DNA of 64,000 bases from Alcaligenes faecalis (GCF_041521385.1 NZ_CP168006.1:1002879-1066878); one strand, 5' to 3'; positions 11,825-21,933 are shown, counted from the stretch's first letter. Numbers and translations are program-made. The notes: generated by a model from the sequence alone, not told the origin.

Positions 11825-11900
11825 TGGTGGAGGATGACGGGATCGAACCGACGACCCCCTGCTTGCAAAGCAGGTGCTCTCCCAGCTGAGCTAATCCCCC
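11825..11900 (-). tRNA. tRNA-Ala (anticodon TGC)
   Basis: This is a 76-base cloverleaf in the 16S-23S spacer. The acceptor arm GGGGGAT pairs with ATCCTCC (one G-U), the D-arm starts AGCTC, the anticodon loop is TTTGCAA, the T-loop is TTCGATC, and CCA is encoded. The T-stem seems to carry one T-T mismatch. This is a normal rRNA-operon spacer tRNA. Confidence 0.96.
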
Positions 11901-11913
11901 CCGAAGTAATCGT

Positions 11914-11990
11914 TGGTGGGTCAAGTTGGAATCGAACCAACGACCCCCGCCTTATCAAGACGGTGCTCTAACCGACTGAGCTACTGACCC
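11914..11990 (-). tRNA. tRNA-Ile (anticodon GAT)
   Basis: This is a 77-base cloverleaf. The acceptor GGGTCAG is paired at the 3' side, the anticodon loop is TTGATAA, the T-loop is TTCGATT, and CCA is encoded. It lies 13 bases before tRNA-Ala and about 93 bases after the 16S 3' end, the classical Ile-Ala order. Confidence 0.97.
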
Positions 11991-12034
11991 ATCTATCACC
12001 AGTGGGCGATACCTTCAATGGTCATGACATGAAC

Positions 12035-12059
12035 TAACAGCCAATAAGTGTGGACGCTT
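12035..12059 (-). other. 16S processing stem, 3' arm
   Basis: These 25 bases of the spacer are complementary to 13770-13794 in the leader, with only two G-U pairs in the RNA. Together they close the 16S precursor into the long helix cut by RNase III. Confidence 0.85.
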
Positions 12060-12082
12060 TCGCTTTGCGAGCCATTCGCTCT

Positions 12083-13622
<1,540 letters not shown>

Positions 13623-13769
13623 AATCTCTGTGGTTGTCCCGTCTTGCGACAAGACCGATTGTGTCTCAAAGAAAAATTCAGAGTTACACAAGGTAATTCT
13701 TCATCTTTCGTTTGTGAGCACTTGATACAAACTTGTGGCGATCCCCGAAGGGTTCGACTCGCTCATTCC

Positions 13770-13794
13770 AAGCGCCCACACTTATCGGCTGTTA
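13770..13794 (-). other. 16S processing stem, 5' arm
   Basis: This is the leader partner of 12035-12059. The 25-base pairing begins immediately after boxA, so the antitermination signal and the processing stem are adjacent. Confidence 0.85.
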
Positions 13795-13809
13795 ATTGTT
13801 AAAGAGCAG
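13791..13809 (-). promoter_or_regulatory. boxA antitermination element in the rRNA leader
   Basis: The minus strand reads CTGCTCTTTAACAATTAAC and contains the full TGCTCTTTAACA consensus. It lies about 90 bases downstream of the nearest promoter and before the 16S processing stem. Confidence 0.88.
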
Positions 13810-13899
13810 TGACAGTTGCCTGTCGTTCCACTGACTAACCCGGCTGGCTCGTTGCGTTTAGTGCTTCGTGCCTTGCTGTGTTAGCAGCAGAGAAACGAG

Positions 13900-13928
13900 A
13901 TTATGAAGCAAATCAGGCAGCGTGTCAA
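13900..13928 (-). promoter_or_regulatory. Proximal rRNA promoter
   Basis: A consensus -35 TTGACA (13923-13928), a 17-base spacer and a -10 CATAAT (13900-13905) are read on the minus strand. An A-rich run immediately upstream of the -35 could serve as an UP element. Confidence 0.85.
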
Positions 13929-14132
13929 GCGTTTTTTTGAAGAAGCTAGAAAGTTTAAAACTGTCTAACTCGTCCCGCTTAAACCAGAACTTTCGTTCCA
14001 ATCTACCTAGCGAACAATCAACCTAAAAGGCTAACCATCCAACTTCACAAACAAGGGTAAATTTTCAAAACCGTCTCAACCTTCAAAACAGCTAAAAACT
14101 TAACGTTGCGTTCTCTGGAGCAGAACCTAGAA

Positions 14133-14162
14133 CTTTAACACAGAATTTTCTGATTTGTCAAA
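14133..14162 (-). promoter_or_regulatory. Possible middle rRNA promoter
   Basis: On the minus strand TTGACA is followed by 18 bases and TTAAAG. The -35 is perfect and the -10 is poor, so activity is uncertain. Confidence 0.4.
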
Positions 14163-14300
14163 CTCCGGGTTTTACGCCGTGTCAGTTCCCTGACCAGTCA
14201 TTCAAGCTTCGGTGCGGGCCTCTTGGCCAAGGCGGTGAAACTTGTCCAACTGCTCTCTGCGGCGCCTCAGAAAACCTGTGTGTGCTGCAGCGAGAAAAGA

Positions 14301-14330
14301 ACTATAGCACGATGATTTTCAGACTTGCAA
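14301..14330 (-). promoter_or_regulatory. Distal rRNA promoter
   Basis: On the minus strand TTGCAA is followed by 18 bases and TATAGT, with an A-rich AGAAAAAAGTCAAAG tract upstream that resembles an UP element. Together with the site at 13900 this suggests tandem rRNA promoters. Confidence 0.6.
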
Positions 14331-14640
14331 GCCTTCTTTGACTTTTTTCTGGGTATTTGAGGAGGGGAAATCCAAAAAAAGCACCTAGCACATTGATAAC
14401 TATGAAGAATAACTATAAAAATAATTTTTAGATTAACTTCGAATTTTTGCCTACGGGCGGAAGACCTCAGCCCTCTACAGAGCAGAACATGGACTGATCG
14501 CTGTTTTCCTCACAGAAACTCGCCAGATCATCCCCCCACCCTCTGATAAATCCCCCTCCATATAGGTAGGGGGGAAGTTCCCTCCCAAAAATAGTTGTCT
14601 GTCGATGGATTGACTGACTAACTGGATGGTTTGCTGGCTG

Positions 14641-14696
14641 GATGGTTGGATGGCTGGATGGTTGGATGGTTGGATGGTTGGATGGTTGGATGGTTG
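14641..14696. repeat. Tandem octamer repeat, 7 x GATGGTTG
   Basis: Seven head-to-tail copies of GATGGTTG are present, one carrying a T-to-C change (GATGGCTG). Degenerate units also lie just upstream, around 14620-14640. The period of 8 is not a multiple of 3. Such runs are prone to slippage, but no gene lies over this one. The flanking spacer 14331-14640 shows no gene. Confidence 0.9.
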
Positions 14697-14814
14697 GCAA
14701 ACAGGCTAGCGGCGGTAAACACACAGCGCCATGCCCTCGCCCAAAATCAAGAGTGTCTCTATATAGATAGGACGTTGAGTGGCCTCCAAGATCGAACACG
14801 ATGCAGAGCTGTTA

Positions 14815-15048
14815 GCCGCTCGGGGCCCCGGGACCGGGTGTTGGGGCGAGTCAGACGACTTGCCGCAGTCGGAGTCACCATCGGGGATGCAAGCAGTCTG
14901 CTGTTTGAGCCCAAGGTTTGTGATTGGTCCGAGGACCAATCACTGGGCGAGTTCAGACTGCGCCCCGATTGTGACTCTGACAAGGGAACCGGCGCGTTGC
15001 GCCGGCAAGGAGTCCGCCCCAACACCCGGTCCCGGGGCTTCGAGTGGC
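14815..15048. repeat. 234-bp imperfect palindrome (inverted repeat)
   Basis: Two arms of 116 bases (14815-14930 and 14933-15048) face each other across a 2-base centre. The outer ends share a perfect 24-base block starting GCCCCGGGACCGGG. Further in, GAGTCACCATCGGGG pairs with its partner at 14 of 15 bases, GCAGTCTG is matched, and the central GTGATTGGTCC/GGACCAATCAC is perfect. The right arm also holds a small perfect hairpin CCGGCGC-GTT-GCGCCGG (14989-15005). Overlapping open frames on both strands are a by-product of GC-rich symmetry. It could form a cruciform or a long RNA hairpin; the function is unknown. Confidence 0.88.
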
Positions 15049-15135
15049 GACCTACGTAGAGCGACTGGAACAACAAACGCCCTTTTCGGGCTCCGAGTGG
15101 CGACCTACGTAGAACGACTGGAACAACAACCGCCC
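15035..15135. repeat. Two-copy direct repeat with 53-base period
   Basis: The unit runs from GGGCTTCGAGTGGCGACCTA to the CGCCC end and recurs 53 bases later with only about three changes over 48 bases. Each copy holds the palindrome CTACGTAG. The first copy overlaps the outer end of the large palindrome, so the repeat includes part of its arm. No gene is visible between here and rng. Confidence 0.88.
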
Positions 15136-15273
15136 CCACAAGCAATCTCCCAAACAAAGGCAAGCGACACATTCATCCTCCCTAAACACGCTATATAGTC
15201 ATAAAGGCATAGCAGCCTCACTGACTTGGCCCTACACTAGCCCGGAACAGATATTCCTTTAGCGAAACTAACT

Positions 15274-16737
15274 ATGCATGAAGACATCCTGATTAACGTC
15301 ACTCCCTTTGAAACCCGTGTTGCCCTGGTCGAGCAAGGTGCTGTCCAGGAGATTCATATCGAGCGCAGCATTCAACGCGGCTATGTGGGGAACGTGTATC
15401 TGGGAAAAGTAGCTCGGGTTCTACCCGGCATGCAAAGTGCCTTTATTGATATAGGGCTGGAGCGCGCTGCATTTATTCATGTAGCCGACTTGCGCCAGAA
15501 TCGCGCCGAACGCAATCAAGGCAGCGCGACCACGCCCATTGAAAAACTCTTGTTTGAAGGCCAATCTCTATTAGTACAAGTCATCAAGGATCCTTTGGGT
15601 ACCAAAGGCGCTCGCGTCTCGACGCAAATCAGCATTGCTGGCCGCATGCTGGTGTATCTGCCCTTTGATCCTCATATTGGTGTGTCGCAGCGGATTGGTT
15701 CGGATGCAGACCGGATCGAGCTGCGCGAACGCGTCAGCCGCCTGATGCCCAAGGACGAGAAAGGCGGTTTTATCGTACGGACTCAAGCCGAATGCGCAAC
15801 AGACGAAGAGATCAGTGCGGATCAGCAATATCTGCGCACTTTATGGACCCGTATTCAGGAACGTATCCGCGAGCAAGGCGCCCCCTCTGTGCTTTATACG
15901 GACTTGAGCCTTGCGCAACGTGTTTTACGCGATATGGTGACACCCAACACTCAGTCCATCGTGGTGGATTCGCGCATGGTGGTGCAAGAGATGAAGGAAT
16001 GGGCACAGATTTATACGCCATCCGTACTGGAGCGCATTAATCATCACAAGGGCAGCCGCGCCTTGTTCGATACCGCCCATGTGGATGAGGAGATCAACCG
16101 CGCCCTGTCGCGTCGGGTAGATTTGAAATCAGGCGGTTACTTGATTATCGACCAGACCGAAGCTCTGACGACGGTAGATGTGAATACAGGTGGTTTTGTT
16201 GGCGGCCGAAACTTCGACGACACCATTTTCAAGACCAACCTGGAGGCGGCAATTGCCCTGGCCCGCCAACTGCGTCTGCGCAATCTAGGTGGCATCATCA
16301 TTTTGGACTTCATTGATATGGACGACCCCGCCCACCGGGAGTCGGTCTTGCAAGAGCTGCAAAAAGCACTGGCCAAAGATCGTACTCGTGTGACGATCAA
16401 TGGTTTTAGTCAGTTAGGGTTGGTGGAGATGACACGCAAACGCACGCGTGATTCCTTGGCACACCAACTATGCGAGCCCTGCCCTACCTGCCAGTCACGT
16501 GGTTCCGTGCGCACGGCCCGTACTGTCTGCTATGAAATCCTGCGCGAAGTACTACGTGAAGCCAAACAATTCAATCCAAAAGAATTCCGTATTCTGGCGG
16601 CTCAGGAAGTCGTGGATCTTTTTCTAGAGGAGGAAAGCCAACACCTGGCTGTAGCCGGTGATTTTATCGGCAAGCCTATCTCCCTGGAAGTAGACCCGCA
16701 CTACTCCCAAGAACAGTACGACATTATCTTGCTGTAA
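15274..16737 (+). CDS. rng: Ribonuclease G
   Basis: This 487-residue endoribonuclease matures the 5' end of 16S rRNA and degrades some mRNAs. The S1-like RNA-binding segment starts at GYVGNVYLGKV (about 36). The catalytic DNase I-like domain has D302 in TTVDVNTGG and D345 in ILDFIDMDD, equivalent to D303 and D346 of RNase E. The zinc-link CEPCPTC lies at 400-406. The length without a long C-terminal scaffold marks it as RNase G and not E. It stands alone: the rRNA operon and repeat island lie upstream, and no maf-like partner is present. Confidence 0.95.
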   Translation: MHEDILINVTPFETRVALVEQGAVQEIHIERSIQRGYVGNVYLGKVARVLPGMQSAFIDIGLERAAFIHVADLRQNRAERNQGSATTPIEKLLFEGQSLLVQVIKDPLGTKGARVSTQISIAGRMLVYLPFDPHIGVSQRIGSDADRIELRERVSRLMPKDEKGGFIVRTQAECATDEEISADQQYLRTLWTRIQERIREQGAPSVLYTDLSLAQRVLRDMVTPNTQSIVVDSRMVVQEMKEWAQIYTPSVLERINHHKGSRALFDTAHVDEEINRALSRRVDLKSGGYLIIDQTEALTTVDVNTGGFVGGRNFDDTIFKTNLEAAIALARQLRLRNLGGIIILDFIDMDDPAHRESVLQELQKALAKDRTRVTINGFSQLGLVEMTRKRTRDSLAHQLCEPCPTCQSRGSVRTARTVCYEILREVLREAKQFNPKEFRILAAQEVVDLFLEEESQHLAVAGDFIGKPISLEVDPHYSQEQYDIILL

Positions 16738-16749
16738 GTGTTCTGTCTT

Positions 16750-16773
16750 GGGATTGGCTGGGTAGCCAATCCC
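16750..16773 (+). terminator. Probable terminator of rng
   Basis: A 10-bp stem GGGATTGGCT/AGCCAATCCC with a GGGT loop is followed by a weak T-rich tail (TTCCATT). It begins about 12 bases past the rng stop. Confidence 0.6.
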
Positions 16774-16842
16774 TTCCATTACCTTGCGTGCGACAAGACC
16801 TCCGTCAGACAGCCCCCTAGCTTCTGTCAAAAAGCTCCATGC

Positions 16843-17367
16843 CTATTCCGTGATCTGATGATGGATGATATGAAAGCCCTCTGACTCCTGTGGCGCTACA
16901 AAATAACGACTAAACAAATCAAACTGCGTCTCTGTTGTTTCAAAAGGATGTTCACCACTGGCATTACGGGCATGCAAACGCGCTTTGCACAAGGCATCGG
17001 CCACATCCAGATAATGCAGTTCATGAGCCACGCCTGCTTTTTCAATTAGCTCCCGTGCCCACGCGCGTGTTGCCAACGTATTGGATGGAAAATCCAGCAC
17101 CACGGATACCCCGGCCTGCAGCAGGCCCACAATATGCGGCGCCATGACACTACGCAGCAGGCCGGAACAACGCGCGTACTCTTCCAAAGACGTAATTTGA
17201 CCGGGATACACGCTAGCCAGCCAAACATCTTCGCTGATCAGTACTGTCTTTGACGGCTCGGACAACTGCTTGGCAAAGGTGGATTTGCCTGCCGCAATCT
17301 TGCCGCAAATAAGATAGAGCATCGTGGCTGTCGGTTTGGCTTGGGGCATAGCGGCAAAATCCATCAT
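16843..17367 (-). CDS. P-loop ATP-binding kinase-like protein
   Basis: This 174-residue protein has Walker A GKIAAGKST at about 22-30, a DFPSNT segment resembling the Walker B/lid-side acidic motif, and an arginine-containing lid region (KARLHARNASGEHPF). It matches small AAA/zeta-toxin-like kinases annotated as ATP-binding proteins. The substrate is unknown, possibly a small molecule or nucleotide. The tandem ATGATG at 17367 follows an AGAGAGAAG ribosome site, so I keep this start; a Met at 17322 directly before the P-loop strand is the alternative. No antitoxin-like partner is next to it. Confidence 0.8.
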   Translation of the reverse strand: MMDFAAMPQAKPTATMLYLICGKIAAGKSTFAKQLSEPSKTVLISEDVWLASVYPGQITSLEEYARCSGLLRSVMAPHIVGLLQAGVSVVLDFPSNTLATRAWARELIEKAGVAHELHYLDVADALCKARLHARNASGEHPFETTETQFDLFSRYFVAPQESEGFHIIHHQITE

Positions 17368-17400
17368 CTTCTCTCTTAACGGGAAGGGACTGAAAACAAT

Positions 17401-17421
17401 AAACCCGCCTGAAAAGGCGGG
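17401..17421 (-). terminator. Intrinsic terminator downstream of the lipoprotein gene
   Basis: On the minus strand CCCGCC-TTTTCA-GGCGGG is followed by TTTATTGTTTT. It ends the msbA-lipoprotein transcript before the kinase gene. Confidence 0.8.
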
Positions 17422-17493
17422 TCAAGAATGGACTTGTGCTGCGGTTGGGCACTTCATGTATTCAAAACGTCGCCCTTCGCAAAGCTTGAACCA

Positions 17494-17952
17494 TTACAGC
17501 GGTACAGCGGGGACAAAGTCATCTTCAGGCAACACCTCTTTAGGCGCATCATCAGGATTGCACACACCTGGAGCACGAATCGAGGTAAATATTGCCCTGA
17601 TTTCCTTTTTCACATCCGCACGGTAGCTATAGACCTTGGCATCCACCCAGCCTTTTTGCATCAAGGTCAGATCAATCAGAATGCTGTTATCCCACCCCGC
17701 CCCTGGCTCCAGTTCGTAACGCAAGGTGCCGTAGCTGGCCTGCCCCTCTTGCATTTTGAACACGGCCGCTTTGCCGCACTCTGCCTGGTGCTTGAACAAG
17801 GCGCGCTGAATGCCCACGAAATCCATATTGATGCGTCGCTCAGTCTTGAAAAAGCTGGACCGACGCAAATCCTGTTCCCGCAATTGTGCATTCTGCTTGG
17901 CACATCCTGCCAACACAGCCACCCCGGCCAGCGCAAGAATGATCTTCTTCAT
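17494..17952 (-). CDS. Small lipoprotein, function unknown
   Basis: This 152-residue protein has a type II signal peptide: MKK, a hydrophobic stretch, and the lipobox LAGC with the acylated cysteine at position 17. The mature part is soluble with two cysteines. I recognise no domain. The residue after the lipid cysteine is Ala, so sorting to the outer membrane is expected. It starts 30 bases downstream of msbA on the same strand and ends before a strong terminator, so it is likely cotranscribed with the lipid A flippase; a direct functional link is not shown. Confidence 0.8.
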   Translation of the reverse strand: MKKIILALAGVAVLAGCAKQNAQLREQDLRRSSFFKTERRINMDFVGIQRALFKHQAECGKAAVFKMQEGQASYGTLRYELEPGAGWDNSILIDLTLMQKGWVDAKVYSYRADVKKEIRAIFTSIRAPGVCNPDDAPKEVLPEDDFVPAVPL

Positions 17953-17982
17953 GATGTTCCTTATTGTGCAGCCCCAGGCCGC

Positions 17983-19776
17983 TTATTCGTTGAACTGAAA
18001 CTGCATTTGGTAGAAACCGGCGTACACACCATTGCGAGCCAGCAATTCGTCGTGACTGCCCTGCTCAATAATCCGCCCCTCGTCCAGCACCAGGATTTGA
18101 TCAGCATTTTGTACGGTAGACAGGCGATGGGCAATCACCAAGGTACTACGACCTTTCATCAAGGTTTCCAGAGACATCTGAACCTGACGCTCGGATTCGT
18201 TATCCAAGGCGGAGGTTGCTTCATCCAGAATCAAGATTGGCGCATTTTTTATCAGGGCACGCGCAATTGCCAAACGCTGACGTTGACCGCCCGACAGGAA
18301 GTTGGCATTTTCGCCAACCATTGTATCCAGACCTTGGGGCAGACCTTCCACAAACTCACGCAAATTGGCAGCTTCCAGGGCTTCCCAAATACGCTCCGAT
18401 GGAACATCGGCCCCCGCACCATAGGCCACATTCTGGCCGATCGTCGCCTCAAACAGCACCACATCCTGACTGACCAAAGAAATCTGGCTACGCAAGCTGC
18501 GCAAGGTCAGCTCTTCCGAGGCAATGCCATCAACCCGCACTTGCCCACTAGTCGGCACTAAAAAGCGCGGCACCATATTGGCCAGCGTGGTCTTGCCACT
18601 GCCGGAACGACCGACCAGAGCAATAGTCTGGCCAGGCTGCACCGCAAAGCTGACCTCGGACAAGGTATCACGATGGGCGTTGGGGAAACGGTGGGAGACC
18701 ACATCAAACTCGATATGACCGCGCACAGGCTGCTTGAATTCGCGAGTCCCGGTATCAGGCTCGGGATCCTGGTCGACCAGCTTGAACACGCTTTCTGCCG
18801 CGACCAACATGCGCTGCATCGTGCCCGTGATATTGGTCAGGCGCTTGATGGGATCAAAAATCTGCCCCAAAGCTGCCATGAAGGCCGCAAAGCTACCAAT
18901 AGTCAGCGTGCCGGTATTGGCCTGATACAGCGCCACAAAAATCACCCCAGCCACCGCGATAGACACAAACAGCTGCGTAATGGGCGACAAGGCCGCATCC
19001 GCAGAAGCAGCACGCATGGCAAAACGGCGCAGGCGCGCATTCACGTACATGAAACGCGTGTTTTCACGCTCGTAGCCATCAAACAGCTTAATGACGCGTT
19101 GAGCATCAATGGCCTCGCTAACCACACGGGTCAGCTCAGCATTCATGTTCACCGTATCGCGGTTGATGCGACGCAAGCGGCGCGACACCATTTTGGCGAC
19201 AAAAACCGAGGCTGGCATGACCAGAAACACAATCACGGTCAATTGCCAGGACATGTACAGCAAAACGGCCAACAAGGCGATCACCGTCAGGGTTTCACGC
19301 ACCACAACCGTGACAACCTCTGTGGCCACGCCGGTCATGGTGCCGGCATCAATCGTGAAACGGTTCAGCAAACGGCCCGTATCCCCCTGCTTGAACTCCG
19401 AATCGGACAATCCCAACAGGCGGGAGAACATGTCTGCACGTAAAGTCAGCAACATTTTGTTGGCGATCCAGGCAAACAAGTAAGAGCTGCCGTAAGTGGT
19501 GACGCCGCGCACAAACATCAGCCCGATCACCGCCAGCGGGATAGACCACATATAGTCAGGATTGGCGCCGGTAAAGCCCCCGTCCAGCAAAGGCTTCATG
19601 ATCACGGCCAGTACCGGCTGGGTGGCCGAGGAAATACTGACCAGGATCAGCGCCAGTACCACCACCTTCCAGTAAGGCAACAAACGGCTATAAATGCGCT
19701 TCCAGAGATCGGATTTGACGGGATCGTGCCCAGCAGGCTTGATTTTGGTTTCGATGGCGTTGGACAACGAGGACAC
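17983..19776 (-). CDS. msbA: Lipid A export ATP-binding/permease protein MsbA
   Basis: This 597-residue half-size ABC exporter flips core lipid A from the inner to the outer leaflet of the inner membrane as a homodimer. The N-terminal transmembrane domain spans about residues 30-330 with six helices. In the nucleotide-binding domain, Walker A GRSGSGKTT is near 386-394, the signature LSGGQRQR near 490, and Walker B/D-loop LILDEATSALD near 510. Translation seems to start at GTG. The gene diverges from a heptosyltransferase-like gene and leads the lipoprotein gene, which places it in an envelope context. Confidence 0.93.
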   Translation of the reverse strand: MSSLSNAIETKIKPAGHDPVKSDLWKRIYSRLLPYWKVVVLALILVSISSATQPVLAVIMKPLLDGGFTGANPDYMWSIPLAVIGLMFVRGVTTYGSSYLFAWIANKMLLTLRADMFSRLLGLSDSEFKQGDTGRLLNRFTIDAGTMTGVATEVVTVVVRETLTVIALLAVLLYMSWQLTVIVFLVMPASVFVAKMVSRRLRRINRDTVNMNAELTRVVSEAIDAQRVIKLFDGYERENTRFMYVNARLRRFAMRAASADAALSPITQLFVSIAVAGVIFVALYQANTGTLTIGSFAAFMAALGQIFDPIKRLTNITGTMQRMLVAAESVFKLVDQDPEPDTGTREFKQPVRGHIEFDVVSHRFPNAHRDTLSEVSFAVQPGQTIALVGRSGSGKTTLANMVPRFLVPTSGQVRVDGIASEELTLRSLRSQISLVSQDVVLFEATIGQNVAYGAGADVPSERIWEALEAANLREFVEGLPQGLDTMVGENANFLSGGQRQRLAIARALIKNAPILILDEATSALDNESERQVQMSLETLMKGRSTLVIAHRLSTVQNADQILVLDEGRIIEQGSHDELLARNGVYAGFYQMQFQFNE

Positions 19777-19867
19777 CCTATATACTATCTAATTGTGTTT
19801 ATTCTAACGCTCATTGCCTGAGTCGAGCGTCCTCGCTTTTGTTGGTTCTGCCGCGTTGTCCCTGTTC

Positions 19868-20830
19868 ATGTCTGATCCCTCTGCCCTTTACCTACGACTG
19901 CCTAATTGGCTAGGCGATGTCTGCATGAGCCTGCCGTGTTTACAGGCTCTGCTCGATACCGGTTTGCCTGTTGTGGTTTGCGCCCGCCCCTGGGCCCGCG
20001 AGCTGCTGTCAGCTTATCCCTTGCATGGTTTCATCCCCATGACCAGCCACTGGCATCAAGATGCCAAAGCCATACGCCGTTATCGTCGCCAGCACGGCCA
20101 GCGCAACGCGTACGGCCTGCTGCTGCCCGATTCACTGAGCAGTGCGCTCAGCTTCAAACTGGCCGGCCTGCCAGCCTGCGGTTACCGGGACGATGGCCGT
20201 AGCCTTTTATTACGTTGGCCTTTAAATAAGCCGCAAAAGCGGTTGCACGCGGTGCAATCCTGGTTCTATATTGTTCAACAGGCTTTGAAGCTGTGGAACT
20301 TGAACCCAGCAGCAGAACAAGCCCCAGCCACCCTGGATTTGACGCTCAGCCCCCTGCAACGGCAAGAAGGCGACAACAGTTTGCGCCAAGCCGCCCTGCG
20401 CCCCGGTGACTATATTCTGATCGCCCCGACTGCAACGGGACTGCACAAAGGCCGCGTCAAAGTCTGGCCCTATTTCGACCAACTGACCCGACATCTGCAA
20501 GCCCAAGGCAAAACCGTCATTATGTGTCCTCCGCCCAACGAGCATGAGGCTGCCCTGCACAATGCGCCCAGCGCACGTTGCCTGCCGCCCCTGCCCTTAG
20601 GAGCGTTTGCACGGCTTTGCCAACAGGCGCAGTGGGTCGTTTGCAATGACTCTGGCGTCTCCCATGTTGCAGCAGCCATCAAGGCTCAGCAACTGACCTT
20701 ATGTGGCGTCACCAACCCGCAAGACACCGGCCCCTGGTCGCCACGGGCGATCTGCCTGGGCCATGATGGCCAATGGCCTACGCTGGACGAGGTAGTGCAT
20801 GTGCTGGAGTCAGAACAGGAGCACCCATGA
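19868..20830 (+). CDS. Glycosyltransferase family 9 (heptosyltransferase-like)
   Basis: This 320-residue protein begins YLRLPNWLGDVCMSLPCLQ, the typical GT9 opening in which a strand leads into the glycine-rich acceptor loop. The C-terminal nucleotide-sugar domain has IAPTATGLHKGRVKVWP (a variant of the usual GAxxxxKxWP pattern) and CNDSGVSHVAAA. GT9 enzymes transfer heptose from ADP-heptose to the LPS inner core. I took the ATG at 19868 because the upstream extension to 19814 is unlike the family. It overlaps the next gene by 4 bases (ATGA), indicating translational coupling. Confidence 0.85.
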   Translation: MSDPSALYLRLPNWLGDVCMSLPCLQALLDTGLPVVVCARPWARELLSAYPLHGFIPMTSHWHQDAKAIRRYRRQHGQRNAYGLLLPDSLSSALSFKLAGLPACGYRDDGRSLLLRWPLNKPQKRLHAVQSWFYIVQQALKLWNLNPAAEQAPATLDLTLSPLQRQEGDNSLRQAALRPGDYILIAPTATGLHKGRVKVWPYFDQLTRHLQAQGKTVIMCPPPNEHEAALHNAPSARCLPPLPLGAFARLCQQAQWVVCNDSGVSHVAAAIKAQQLTLCGVTNPQDTGPWSPRAICLGHDGQWPTLDEVVHVLESEQEHP

Positions 20831-21591
20831 GCGTATCGAGCATCCTGACCAGCCTGGTCATTCCATTGAACTTGTTTGCAGCCCTTTTACTTTTGGCGGT
20901 CTTGCTCTTTATCTTGCGTCAGCGTAAAACGGCTGCTGCCCTGGCTTTGGCCGGACTGCTCTGGACCGGCGCCTGGTCCCTTCCAGCGACCAGCCTGTAT
21001 GCAGGCGGCTATCTGGAAAACATGTATCCCTACCAACCGGCCGAACACGTGACACAGGCCGATGCCATTGTCGTTCTGGGCGGTCACACCGCCCAAAACC
21101 GCAGCAATTGGTTCTTGCCGCAGACCGCACAAAAAACATCGGCACGAGTAGAACGGGCGGCTGATCTGTATAAGGCGGGACGTGCGCCTTATATTGTCCT
21201 GTCGGGGGCAGCTCTGGACGGCGGCATCAGCGAGGCCAAGGTCATGGCGAACACCCTGAATAACCTGGATGTCCCGGCCTCGGCCCTGCTGATGGAAAAC
21301 GACAGCCTGACCACTCAACAAAATGGCGCATACACGGCCAGGCTACTGCAAGAAAAACAGGCCAAGGATGTTCTGCTAGTGACATCAGCCCTGCACCTGC
21401 CACGTGCCATGGCTATTTTCCGCAAGCAGGGAGTTGATGTAATTCCGGCCGGTGCAGCTCCACAGTTAACAGTTCCGAACAGTCCCGGGTTTTCCAGGTG
21501 GAAGCCAAGCCTCATGGCCCTGCAGTCCAGCCGCTCCATCATCAAGGAGTATGTCGGTATTCTGGTGTATTGGTCCCGAGGCTGGGCATGA
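20827..21591 (+). CDS. YdcF/ElyC-family (DUF218) membrane protein
   Basis: The 254-residue protein has two N-terminal membrane segments (about 8-30 and 38-60), then a soluble DUF218 domain: [29 protein letters not shown], a DSLTTQQNG segment (the DxSxxTxxN-like motif) and [18 protein letters not shown]. Relatives such as ElyC affect envelope polysaccharide and peptidoglycan precursor use. The start at 20827 overlaps the GT9 stop as ATGA. The same overlap links it to the YkgJ-like gene, so all three form one operon. Confidence 0.85.
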   Translation: MSVSSILTSLVIPLNLFAALLLLAVLLFILRQRKTAAALALAGLLWTGAWSLPATSLYAGGYLENMYPYQPAEHVTQADAIVVLGGHTAQNRSNWFLPQTAQKTSARVERAADLYKAGRAPYIVLSGAALDGGISEAKVMANTLNNLDVPASALLMENDSLTTQQNGAYTARLLQEKQAKDVLLVTSALHLPRAMAIFRKQGVDVIPAGAAPQLTVPNSPGFSRWKPSLMALQSSRSIIKEYVGILVYWSRGWA

Positions 21592-21860
21592 TTTGTCGTT
21601 CCGAATGCGGGGCCTGCTGTATCGCCCCCTCCATTTCCAGCCCCATTCCTGGCATGCCTCACGGCAAGCCGGCGGGTGTACCCTGTATCCAACTGGACGA
21701 ACAACTGCGCTGCCGGATTTTCGGCCAACCCGAACGGCCTGCCTGTTGCTCCGGTTTACAAGCCTCGCCAGACATGTGCGGGCAGAAACGCGAAGATGCG
21801 TTGATCTGGCTAAACCAGTTGGAAACGCTGACAGCACCGGCCCTGACGAACGAGATATAA
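21588..21860 (+). CDS. YkgJ-family cysteine-cluster protein
   Basis: This 90-residue protein begins [11 protein letters not shown] and has further cysteines in VPCIQ, LRCRIF, ACCSG and DMCG, the pattern of the zinc/iron-chelating YkgJ (PF03692-type) family. Its biochemical role is unknown; metal binding is expected. The start at 21588 overlaps the YdcF-like stop by 4 bases. A terminator begins at its own stop codon, so it is the last gene of the operon. Confidence 0.85.
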   Translation: MICRSECGACCIAPSISSPIPGMPHGKPAGVPCIQLDEQLRCRIFGQPERPACCSGLQASPDMCGQKREDALIWLNQLETLTAPALTNEI

Positions 21861-21900
21861 AAAAGAGGTGGCCTGAACCCAAGTCAGAGCACCTCTTTTT
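21860..21900. terminator. Bidirectional terminator between convergent operons
   Basis: Perfect 11-base arms AAAAAGAGGTG/CACCTCTTTTT enclose 19 bases. It can serve the YkgJ operon on the plus strand and the glycosyltransferase operon on the minus strand. Confidence 0.85.
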
Positions 21901-21933
21901 CGTTCAAGCCCCCAATCAGGGGGGATGCGTCTG

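Noticed and set aside
14641..14696. CRISPR-like array
   Set aside because: The 8-base units are contiguous with no spacers, so this is a simple tandem repeat.
14467..15198. Several open frames across the palindrome and octamer repeat
   Set aside because: They owe their length to GC-rich symmetric sequence, encode simple repeats, and lack ribosome sites and family resemblance.
16843..17367. Zeta-type toxin of a toxin-antitoxin pair
   Set aside because: The P-loop protein resembles that fold, but no small antitoxin gene is adjacent on either side.
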